Origin: Akkermansiaceae bacterium
GTDB taxonomy: Bacteria; Verrucomicrobiota; Verrucomicrobiia; Verrucomicrobiales; Akkermansiaceae
Assembly (NCBI GenBank): GCA_028822935.1
Contig: JAPKCM010000015.1
Location: 1 to 64,000, forward strand
DNA: 64,000 bases
Direction: 5' to 3'
A program made the position numbers and the translations under genes. Shown here in pieces: positions 50,105-57,799 of the stretch (position 1 is its first letter; each line of letters starts with the position of its first letter). The notes beneath the pieces were generated by a model. That model saw only the letters and a program-made list of their open reading frames with translations, had not been told where the DNA came from and made no database searches.

Positions 50105-52730
50105 GCCGGATCCGATCATCCCTGACCACGAAGTTCTCCGGAAAATCGGAGGAGGTTCTTATGGTGAGGTGTGGTTGGCGCGTGGTGTTACGGGTGCGAT
50201 GCGGGCGGTTAAGATCGTCTATCGGGAGGACTTTAGTGACGAGCGGACTTTTGAACGAGAGTTTGAAGGGATTCTGAAATTTGAGCCGATCTCGCGGGGG
50301 CATCCTGGCCTTGTTCATGTCCTCCACGTGGGGAGGAGTGACCAAGAAGTGTCGCCATTTTACTACTATGTCATGGAGTTGGGGGATGACGCCTACTCTG
50401 ACGAGTTTAATCCGGTAGAGTATGAACCAAGGACTCTAAGAACCGACATGAAGCTGGCGAATGGCTCGCCACTTGATACCGATTTTTGTATTGAGAGCGG
50501 TCGTCTCCTTGCCGAAGCCTTACACCATTTGCATGAGAAAGGTCTGACTCACCGGGACGTGAAACCATCGAACGTCATTTTTGTAGATGGCGCAGCGAAG
50601 CTAGCCGATATTGGGCTTGTCGCGGCGGTCGATCAGCGGACTTTTGTGGGGACGGAGGGATTTGTGCCTCCTGAAGGACCAGGGTCGGTGAGTGCTGATC
50701 TGTATGGCCTGGGGAAGGTGTTATATGAAATGGGGACTGGAATGGACCGGCTTCAGTTCCCGGAATTGCCCGAGGATGGTCCTCCTGAGAAACAGCGCAA
50801 GAAGTGGATTTTACTCAACCGCATCATCTGTGATATCTGTGAACCTCGCATAGCGAAGCGGGAGATTCTCAACGCAGGGGAATTAGCGAATACTTTGCTT
50901 CGACTTGAGCAGGGGAAGCGGCAACGCAAAAAAGTAACTCCAGGCGTTGGGCTCAGCATGATGATCTGCTTGGTTCTGGCGGGCGCGATTGGCCAAGTCT
51001 TGTTTCAGCACACCTGGGGTGAAAAAGTCATTGAGGGGAGAAGGATCCCGCTTCCGATCCGATATGTGACGGCAAAAATCGCCACTATTTCTGATGAAAA
51101 GACGGTACTCGCTGGCGTGGACGCTTACGATACCGAAAATACGTGGCTGAGTTCGACTCCACTTCGATTGCGGAATTTGATCGTGGGTGAACGACTAAAA
51201 TTGATTCTCAAACGCAAAGGGTATCGGGATGAAACGATCGATGAAGAAATTACGGATGATGGCACTCAATCGATGTTTATACCCGTCACGATGAAGCGCT
51301 TTGCTCCGCCGATTGAGGGGGAGAGTTGGAAGGATGCCCTCGGCTTGGAGTATGCGGCACGGGGAGAGAGCCATTTATCGGATACCTATGTTACAGCTGA
51401 AACCTGGCAAAAATTTCTAAAGGCGGTGGGCGCGAGTGAATCACCGGTTGTCTTTGAATACAGTGAAGCGGGTGTTCCTCTGAAAGTGGTTGCGGTCCAA
51501 GAAGATCGCGCGAAACAGTATGCTGAATGGCTTACTGATAAATGTATCAAGGGTGGCTACCTTGCGGAACACTCGGTGAATTCTCTCTCAGACAGTCGGG
51601 AAATTAGGGTTCAGTTTGATCGTGATTTTTTCGGTGAGGGTCTTAGTCAGGATGCAAGGGATCGGGGGCTTCGACCCTTGCGACTTCTTCTTCAGGTGAT
51701 TCCTTACGCCAAACTATCGTTTACCACGACTCCGGAAGGGGCTTCCGTTTATATTCAGGGAGAGTGGATTGGAGAGACAAACATCACCAATTACGTGCTC
51801 CCTCCGGGATTAGTGAGCTACACGCTGGAATTGGAAGGATATAAGGCTGTCCAAGAATCCATCGCTCTCAATGACCAGGCTCATCAAGAAATCATAGTGA
51901 ATCTTGAAGCCAATCAAGGAGGGGTGGTTTTTGGAGAAGATGCGAAAGTTTGGAAGAATAGTTTAGGAATGCGCCTCGCACCCTTGGGTGATGATTTGAT
52001 GGTGAGTGCGTGGGAAACTCGAGTGAAAGATTATGAGGCTTTTTTGAATGCCAACCCTGAGATCGAACGTCCTGAGTTCCCCACTGATTCATCAGATCAC
52101 CCCGCTGTGGGAATGACCCGGAAGGAAGCTGAGGGATTTTGCGCGTGGATGACAAAGAAAGATCGGAAAGAGGAGTGGATTCAAACGCAACACCGCTATC
52201 GCCTTCTCACTGATTTGGAGTGGTCGCGGGCTGCAGGTCTTACCGAACGGTCCGACGAACTACAGCAGCGCGATAATGATGAACTCAATGGTGATATCTT
52301 TCCATGGGGCACCGATCTCTGGCCGCCTCCGGTCGGTGCAGGTAATTTTTCCGATCAAGCTGCTGCCGAGAGCGAAGACACCCCGGTAAGGAAGACTATT
52401 GAGGGCTATCTGGATAAGTTTCAAAAGGGGGCCCCAGTCGGCCAATTTCAGGCCAATAAGTTTGGCCTCTTCGATATGGGTGGAAACGTGAAAGAATGGG
52501 TGGATGACATCCTCAGATTGGGAACGAAAGATTGGGAGTATGGAGTCGTGAGAGATTGCGATTGGAGAGGCTTCAATCGGCAACACTTGGAAACGCGCCA
52601 TCGGGAATATATCGCTCCCGTGAGCAGGGTGGAGACTGTTGGTTTCAGAGTCGTGCTTGCAAAAGAGGACGAACAAGAGCTAAAAGAACCTATAGCCGAA
52701 AATCAGAAAGATGGTGGAGATACGAATTGA
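50091..52730 (+). CDS. Transmembrane Ser/Thr protein kinase with PEGA and FGE-like sulfatase-modifying domains
   Basis: The 879-residue protein has an N-terminal kinase domain (about 12-275): glycine loop KIGGGSYGEVWLARG, Lys41 in RAVKIVYR, catalytic loop LTHRDVKPSNVIFV (Asp156) and DIG in place of DFG (Asp173). One membrane helix follows (about 285-306). The outer part seems to contain two units, each a PEGA-like beta domain followed by an FGE-like domain. The first is degenerate (about 320-530). The second is clearer: PEGA at about 545-610 (TTPEGASVYIQGEWIGETNI) and FGE-like at about 615-865 (ALGDDLMVSAWETRVKDYEA-type text, FGLFDMGGNVKEWVDDIL). The outside domains may sense a ligand and signal to the sigma factor encoded by the overlapping upstream gene. 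Confidence 0.85.
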   Translation: MKKVRPDPIIPDHEVLRKIGGGSYGEVWLARGVTGAMRAVKIVYREDFSDERTFEREFEGILKFEPISRGHPGLVHVLHVGRSDQEVSPFYYYVMELGDDAYSDEFNPVEYEPRTLRTDMKLANGSPLDTDFCIESGRLLAEALHHLHEKGLTHRDVKPSNVIFVDGAAKLADIGLVAAVDQRTFVGTEGFVPPEGPGSVSADLYGLGKVLYEMGTGMDRLQFPELPEDGPPEKQRKKWILLNRIICDICEPRIAKREILNAGELANTLLRLEQGKRQRKKVTPGVGLSMMICLVLAGAIGQVLFQHTWGEKVIEGRRIPLPIRYVTAKIATISDEKTVLAGVDAYDTENTWLSSTPLRLRNLIVGERLKLILKRKGYRDETIDEEITDDGTQSMFIPVTMKRFAPPIEGESWKDALGLEYAARGESHLSDTYVTAETWQKFLKAVGASESPVVFEYSEAGVPLKVVAVQEDRAKQYAEWLTDKCIKGGYLAEHSVNSLSDSREIRVQFDRDFFGEGLSQDARDRGLRPLRLLLQVIPYAKLSFTTTPEGASVYIQGEWIGETNITNYVLPPGLVSYTLELEGYKAVQESIALNDQAHQEIIVNLEANQGGVVFGEDAKVWKNSLGMRLAPLGDDLMVSAWETRVKDYEAFLNANPEIERPEFPTDSSDHPAVGMTRKEAEGFCAWMTKKDRKEEWIQTQHRYRLLTDLEWSRAAGLTERSDELQQRDNDELNGDIFPWGTDLWPPPVGAGNFSDQAAAESEDTPVRKTIEGYLDKFQKGAPVGQFQANKFGLFDMGGNVKEWVDDILRLGTKDWEYGVVRDCDWRGFNRQHLETRHREYIAPVSRVETVGFRVVLAKEDEQELKEPIAENQKDGGDTN

Positions 52731-53220
52731 TTACGAAGGTCAGCTGCACTGCAGCGCCAAACACATGCCGTCCCTTACAATGATTGAGACGGACGCGCCG
52801 ATTGACAATAATGGACGTGGGGAATCTTATTCGCCGACCGATTTAATCGCAACGGCACTTGGGACATGCATGGCAACGGTGATGGGAATTGCCGGTAGAA
52901 ATAAGGGAGTTGACCTCATGGGGATGCGTGTCGTGGTTGGAAAGGAAATGTCCGAAGAACTGCCCCGCAAAATCGCCAAGCTCTTGGTGAAGGTTTACAT
53001 GCCAATTCCTGAAGATCATCCGGAACGCCGGATTCTTCAGAGTGCGGCGCTCAGTTGTCCAGTCCAATATAGTATTCATCCTGATATAGAGGTTCCCATC
53101 CAATGGCACTGGCAGGAAGCTGGAGCCCAGCGAGTCGAACAGGCGAGTTCGCCGGAAAATGCAATACCTGTTATTAATCAGTCACAGATTATTAGGACCA
53201 GTGGTAACGGACTTTCCTGA
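52711..53220 (+). CDS. OsmC/Ohr family thiol peroxidase-like protein
   Basis: The 169-residue product has the OsmC fold signature. The first Cys is in YSPTDLIATALGTCMATVMG (Cys at the helix start) and the second in RILQSAALSCPVQYSIHPDI (H-P-D-I ending). These two Cys reduce organic hydroperoxides in Ohr and OsmC proteins. It could equally be a YhfA-type member. The start overlaps the kinase gene end by 20 nt, so it is probably co-translated. Its 3' end overlaps the convergent lipB gene by 39 nt, so its last ~12 codons are read on both strands. Confidence 0.85.
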   Translation: MVEIRIDYEGQLHCSAKHMPSLTMIETDAPIDNNGRGESYSPTDLIATALGTCMATVMGIAGRNKGVDLMGMRVVVGKEMSEELPRKIAKLLVKVYMPIPEDHPERRILQSAALSCPVQYSIHPDIEVPIQWHWQEAGAQRVEQASSPENAIPVINQSQIIRTSGNGLS

Positions 53221-53850
53221 AATTTCCTGAGCGAGAATTTCTTTAAGATATTGGGAAAGCAAGTGTTTGACCTTAGATAAGGAGATTTTTGATCCTACTT
53301 CCTTTTCAAGGCAGGTCATGCGCACGCCATCGATGCCACAAGGAGTGATCCATTGAAAGGGTGGTAAACTCTCTTCGTTCACATTAAGGGCCAGCCCGTG
53401 AAGGGTTACCCAGGAACGAACCCCTACCCCCAAGGAAGCGATCTTGCGTTCTTCAATCCAGACTCCGGTGAGGCCTTCTCTACGTTGTGCTTCCACACCA
53501 AAGGTGGCAATGGTTCTGATGATGGCTTCCTCGAGATTTCGAAGATGACGGTGAAGATCTTTTTTATAGGTCGTAAGATCCAGAATGGCATAGCCGACGA
53601 GTTGGCCGGGACCGTGATACGTTCCTTCGCCTCCGCGATTGATCACGACGGCAGGGTGGGGAAGTTGAACTCTTCCTTCCAAGCTACTTTGATCTCGGGT
53701 GCGTCCGATTGTGTAAACGGGCGTATGCTCTAACAGAAGTAAGGTGTCTTCGATCTCCCCAGCTCGTCGTTGAGCAACGAGGTCTTCCTGAAGCTTCCAG
53801 GTATCTTGAAAATCGAGGCCAGACCCGAGATCTTGGATGTTGAGAATCAT
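53182..53850 (-). CDS. lipB: Octanoyltransferase LipB
   Basis: LipB moves octanoyl groups from acyl carrier protein to lipoyl domains of 2-oxoacid dehydrogenases. Motifs: LLLLEHTPVYTIGRTRDQSS, the core NRGGEGTYHGPGQLVGYAIL, the catalytic Lys in EERKIASLGVGVRSWVTLHG and the catalytic Cys in ITPCGIDGVRMTCLEKE. I chose the ATG at 53850, whose first bases overlap the polX stop (ATGA), which gives a product starting MILNIQDLGSGLDFQ, as in the family. The frame opens nine residues earlier. The 3' end overlaps the convergent OsmC gene. No lipA is adjacent. Confidence 0.93.
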   Translation of the reverse strand: MILNIQDLGSGLDFQDTWKLQEDLVAQRRAGEIEDTLLLLEHTPVYTIGRTRDQSSLEGRVQLPHPAVVINRGGEGTYHGPGQLVGYAILDLTTYKKDLHRHLRNLEEAIIRTIATFGVEAQRREGLTGVWIEERKIASLGVGVRSWVTLHGLALNVNEESLPPFQWITPCGIDGVRMTCLEKEVGSKISLSKVKHLLSQYLKEILAQEISGKSVTTGPNNL

Positions 53851-55580
53851 CGTTCGGATTTTGGGAGTGCAAGCCAAGCTTGGACCTCTTTCAAGGACTT
53901 GGTATTTAAAACGTCGTTACGTCGAAGCCATCCCTTGCGGGCGAGCCGAACACCGTAGGCTAGAGACTGTAATTGTTCGGTGCGATGGGCATCAGGGTTG
54001 ATGGAGCAGAGAACATTTTTTTCTCTCGCTTTTTTCCACCAACGCCAATCCATGTCTAGCCGATAGGGGCTACAATTGAGTTCGATGACAGTTCGTGTTT
54101 CGGATGCGCAAGCGATGATTTTTTCGATGTTTACGGCATAGGGATCTCGCTTGAGCAAGAGGCGGCCGGTGACGTGCCCCAACATCGTAACGTGCTCGTT
54201 TTCCATCGCACGAATGATTCGCTTGGTCATCGTGTCCTCATCCAATGTGAAAGAGTTGTGCACCGAGGCGACGCAATAGTCTAATTCCTGGAGAAGATCG
54301 TCATCGAAGTCCAGTGAGCCGTCTTTTAAGATATCCACTTCGCTTCCGGCGATCAGGGCAAAGTCATCGAATTGTTCATTGAGAGCTCTGATTTCTGAGA
54401 TCTGCTGACGCAAGCGGACTTCATTCAGTCCATTCGCTTGAAAGGAGGATTTCGAATGATCGGCAATTCCCAAGTATTCGAGACCGAGGTCATGCGCGGC
54501 CTCAGCCATTTCAAGGAGGGAGTTGTTCCCGTCCGATGCGGTGGTGTGGTTATGAAATGTGCCCCTGAGGTTTTCCTTTTTGATGAGGTTGGGGAGTTTT
54601 CCCTGATCAGATGCTTCGATTTCGCCCCGGTTTTCCCGTAGTTCAGGGGGGACAAAAAGGAGACCAAGAGCCCGGTAGATATCTCCTTCCTCGTGGACCT
54701 CGGGGATCTCTCCATCCCCGGTGAAGTCATATTCGTTTAAGGAGAGGCCCTGTTTGAGTGCGAGTGATCGCAAAGCGACGTTGTGCTCTTTGCTGCCCGT
54801 GAAATACTGCAAGGCAAAGGGAAAGTGCTCATTTGAAACAGCGCGGAGATCGCATTGGAGGCCATTCTCCAGCCTAATGGTGGTCTTAGTGGATCCTTGA
54901 ACGATGATTTCTTCGGTCTCTGGCATTTGGGCAAAGAATGAAGTGAGCTCCGATGGTTCGGTGGTGGCGACGAGGAAATCGAGATCGTGAAGGGTTTCCT
55001 TGGATCGGCGATAAGAGCCGGCGATCGCAGCACGGCTGACTTTGGGATGGTCCTTGAGTCTCTCCAAAAGTGTCTCAGCAAGTGGAGCGACGTCGCCGAG
55101 TCGAAAACGATCAGCAAACTTTTCTCGATTCGCAATCGCGCCGAGGATCTTCTCTGCCGTCTTTGCGCCGAAGCCTTTCAAGCTGGCGACTTTTCCATCT
55201 TCGCAGGCTTTCTTCAGTGATGCCACGGAATCGACTTCCAATTGGTCATAGACGGCTTTGATCTTCTTGGGGCCGAGCCCTTGAATCTCGAAGAGTTCGA
55301 AGAGCGTCTCAGGGAATTCTGCGCGGAGATTTTCATGATAAGCGAGCGAACCGGTGGATGCCAATTCATGGAGCTTTTGTTGAAGGGCGTCACCGATTCC
55401 CTTAATGCCCTTTAAGTCGCCCTCACTCGCTCGGGTAACAATGTCACCGTCGAAATTTTGAACAATCTCTGCTCCATTTCGATAGGCCCTTGTTTTGAAC
55501 GGGTTTTCTCCTTTGAGCTCAAGAAGCAGAGCAATATTCTCCAGCGTTTTTACGAGGTGTTCGCGAGTCACTTCTGACAT
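53847..55580 (-). CDS. polX: DNA polymerase/3'-5' exonuclease PolX
   Basis: The 577-residue protein has an N-terminal polymerase beta-type core with helix-hairpin-helix motifs (IKGIGDALQQKLHELASTGS, IQGLGPKKIKAVYDQLEVDS, LKGFGAKTAEKIL). A nucleotidyltransferase palm follows (AAIAGSYRRSKETLHDLDFL with two Asp). A C-terminal PHP domain comes last (from about 338): GTFHNHTTASDGNNSLLEMA, GIADHSKSSFQANGL, IAGSEVDILKDGSLDFDD, HVTGRLLLKRDPYAV. The PHP domain gives 3'-5' exonuclease or AP-endonuclease activity with metal ions. It works in base-excision and gap repair. lipB starts within its stop codon. Confidence 0.94.
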   Translation of the reverse strand: MSEVTREHLVKTLENIALLLELKGENPFKTRAYRNGAEIVQNFDGDIVTRASEGDLKGIKGIGDALQQKLHELASTGSLAYHENLRAEFPETLFELFEIQGLGPKKIKAVYDQLEVDSVASLKKACEDGKVASLKGFGAKTAEKILGAIANREKFADRFRLGDVAPLAETLLERLKDHPKVSRAAIAGSYRRSKETLHDLDFLVATTEPSELTSFFAQMPETEEIIVQGSTKTTIRLENGLQCDLRAVSNEHFPFALQYFTGSKEHNVALRSLALKQGLSLNEYDFTGDGEIPEVHEEGDIYRALGLLFVPPELRENRGEIEASDQGKLPNLIKKENLRGTFHNHTTASDGNNSLLEMAEAAHDLGLEYLGIADHSKSSFQANGLNEVRLRQQISEIRALNEQFDDFALIAGSEVDILKDGSLDFDDDLLQELDYCVASVHNSFTLDEDTMTKRIIRAMENEHVTMLGHVTGRLLLKRDPYAVNIEKIIACASETRTVIELNCSPYRLDMDWRWWKKAREKNVLCSINPDAHRTEQLQSLAYGVRLARKGWLRRNDVLNTKSLKEVQAWLALPKSER

Positions 55581-55599
55581 GAAGGAACGATGGGGTGAC

Positions 55600-57576
55600 T
55601 CACTTTTTTTGCAAGACCAAGGCGGTCCGCGAGGGGAGGTAAACTCGAACTTTTTGATTCCTTGCTAGGAGGGTCAGAGATTCGTCGATCCGATGTTGCC
55701 CTCCAAACTCTGCTTGATCGGTATCGAGGATGACTTGATATTCACCGCTTTCAGGGACTGGAAGTTCCAGATCAGGAAAAGATTGATAAGGGTTCAGATT
55801 GAAGGCGAAGAGGTATTCCCCTCTTCTCGCGAAGATGAGTTTCCAATCATTGTGAACGAAGAGGAGCTCTAAGTCAGGTGCGCTCAAGGTGTCATGTTTA
55901 ATTCCAAAGTCCTGCAAGGATCGATCGAATTCATTCATTTGAACAAAGCGGAGAGTGGGATCATCGACAAGAGACCATTGGCGACGACAGTAGTGGTAGG
56001 ACCAACTATTGCCTTCACGCGGGAAGTCTAACCATTCTGGGTGTCCAAATTCGTTTCCGATGAAATTGAGCCATCCTTCGCCCCCGAACGAGAAGGTGAG
56101 AAAGCGAATGAGCTTGTGAAGAGCAATGCCACGGTCGACTCCGCCGCTTTCGAATTCAACTCCCATGTGCCAATACATCTCCTGATCCATGAGTCGGAAA
56201 GCAAGGGTCTTATCCCCAACGAGGGCTTGGTCATGTGACTCGGCATAGGCGATATTCGCTTCGCCCGCTTTTCGCTTGGTGAGAACTTCCCAGAGCTCAT
56301 CCATATTCCAATTCTCGTCAGGAGTGTGCTTGAGAAGTTTAATCCAGTAGTCGGGAAGTCCCATTGAGAGACGATGGGTGAAACCTTGGCCACCTTCCTC
56401 AATAGGACGGCAAAGTCCGGGCATACCACTCATGTCCTCTGCAATCATCAGCGCGTCTGGACGGAGTTCGTGGACGAGCTTTGTTGCAAGCTTTAGGTAG
56501 AGGATGGCATCGTCATCGACGCTTGGCCCAAAATAGGCGTGATGGCTTCCGAACGCTTCCGTGCCACGGTGCCAGTAAAGCATCGAAGTGACGCCATCGA
56601 AACGAAAGCCATCGAAACGAAAATCTTCGATCCAGTATCGGAGATTCGACAAGAGAAACTGGCGGACTTCGGGCCTTCCGTAGTCGAAGCACTTAGAGTC
56701 CCATTGGGGGTGGTTAGCATGCGCGCCTTCGTGAAAATAGAGCCCATCGGAGCCGTCGAAGTTATTTAGACCCTCGTCGATGTTTTTGACTGAATGAGAG
56801 TGAACGATGTCGATGAGAACCGCGATTCCGAGGCCATGCGCAGTGTCGATGAGATATTTGAGGTCTTCAGGAGATCCGAAACGGGATGAGGGAGCAAAGA
56901 AATTGGCGACATGATACCCAAAGGACCCGTAATAGGGGTGCTCGGCAATCGCCATCAGCTGGATGACATTGTATCCCTGTCTCGAAATACGAGGGAGAAC
57001 GTCATCAGCAAATTCACGGTAGAGATGAACGCGTCCTTCCTCGCCTGCGAGTCCCACATGGGCCTCGTAGATCCGGGGGGCGGCACTGTCGTATCGGAAT
57101 TCATTTTTCCAGTGATAGCCCTCCTTAGGCTGCCATATCTGAGCACAAAAATCGTTAGTGTCAGGGTTCTGTTCAACACGAGTGACGTAGGCAGGAATGC
57201 GATAGCGGTAGGAGCCATCTGCACCGTGAACGAAGAGCTTATACCTTGTCTCGTGAGAAAGAGTTTTGACAGGTAGGGAGATCGTCCAGACACCATGTTC
57301 ATCCTTCGTGAAAGGGTGGCTGTCATCACTCCATGCGTTAAAATCTCCGACGAGGTAAATACTTTGAGCTCCCGGAGCCCATTCCCGAAGGGTCCATTCA
57401 TTGCCCTCTAGATGGGCACCAAAATATTGGTGGCCTGCTGCGTGTTCGACGAGAGATCCTGCGTTCTGCTCGATTTTTGCGAGGACATCGAGATAGCGCT
57501 GGTGGCGACCCTCGACAACCGGGGCAACTGGATCAAGCCAGGAGTCGTTAGCAATGAGGGGAAGTTGGTCCGGCAC
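55600..57576 (-). CDS. glgB: 1,4-alpha-glucan branching enzyme, eukaryotic (GH13_8) type
   Basis: The 658-residue enzyme has an N-terminal CBM48 domain (EWTLREWAPGAQSIYLVGDF, NAWSDDSHPF) and a GH13 catalytic barrel. It resembles the plant/animal GBE1 group rather than bacterial GlgB: IYEAHVGLAGEEGRVHLYRE, NVIQLMAIAEHPYYGSFGYH, WIEDFRFDGFRFDGVTSMLY (nucleophile Asp), DALMIAEDMSGMPG (acid/base Glu) and IAYAESHDQALVGDKTLAFR (stabilising Asp). It adds alpha-1,6 branches to glycogen. It ends 19 nt before polX, on the same strand. No other glycogen gene is adjacent, but the UDP-glucose enzyme at 28173 could supply a donor. Confidence 0.93.
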   Translation of the reverse strand: MPDQLPLIANDSWLDPVAPVVEGRHQRYLDVLAKIEQNAGSLVEHAAGHQYFGAHLEGNEWTLREWAPGAQSIYLVGDFNAWSDDSHPFTKDEHGVWTISLPVKTLSHETRYKLFVHGADGSYRYRIPAYVTRVEQNPDTNDFCAQIWQPKEGYHWKNEFRYDSAAPRIYEAHVGLAGEEGRVHLYREFADDVLPRISRQGYNVIQLMAIAEHPYYGSFGYHVANFFAPSSRFGSPEDLKYLIDTAHGLGIAVLIDIVHSHSVKNIDEGLNNFDGSDGLYFHEGAHANHPQWDSKCFDYGRPEVRQFLLSNLRYWIEDFRFDGFRFDGVTSMLYWHRGTEAFGSHHAYFGPSVDDDAILYLKLATKLVHELRPDALMIAEDMSGMPGLCRPIEEGGQGFTHRLSMGLPDYWIKLLKHTPDENWNMDELWEVLTKRKAGEANIAYAESHDQALVGDKTLAFRLMDQEMYWHMGVEFESGGVDRGIALHKLIRFLTFSFGGEGWLNFIGNEFGHPEWLDFPREGNSWSYHYCRRQWSLVDDPTLRFVQMNEFDRSLQDFGIKHDTLSAPDLELLFVHNDWKLIFARRGEYLFAFNLNPYQSFPDLELPVPESGEYQVILDTDQAEFGGQHRIDESLTLLARNQKVRVYLPSRTALVLQKK

Positions 57577-57799
57577 TTTTTGACTTTATTGAGTGTTCTG
57601 AAAAAATCACTTCTTATAGCACTTCCATTTGGCGCTTTTTCCGAGAAGGGAAATGCCAACGAAGCTGGGCCTCACGATTTTGTCGTTTACTTCGGTCCAA
57701 ATATTTGACTTGCAGGTCTTGCCCGAAGAGGAGAATGAATAACCTCATTGAAGTTGAGTCTGGCCCTCTTCAGTGAAGTTGGAAGGAAAAACAGCGGGT

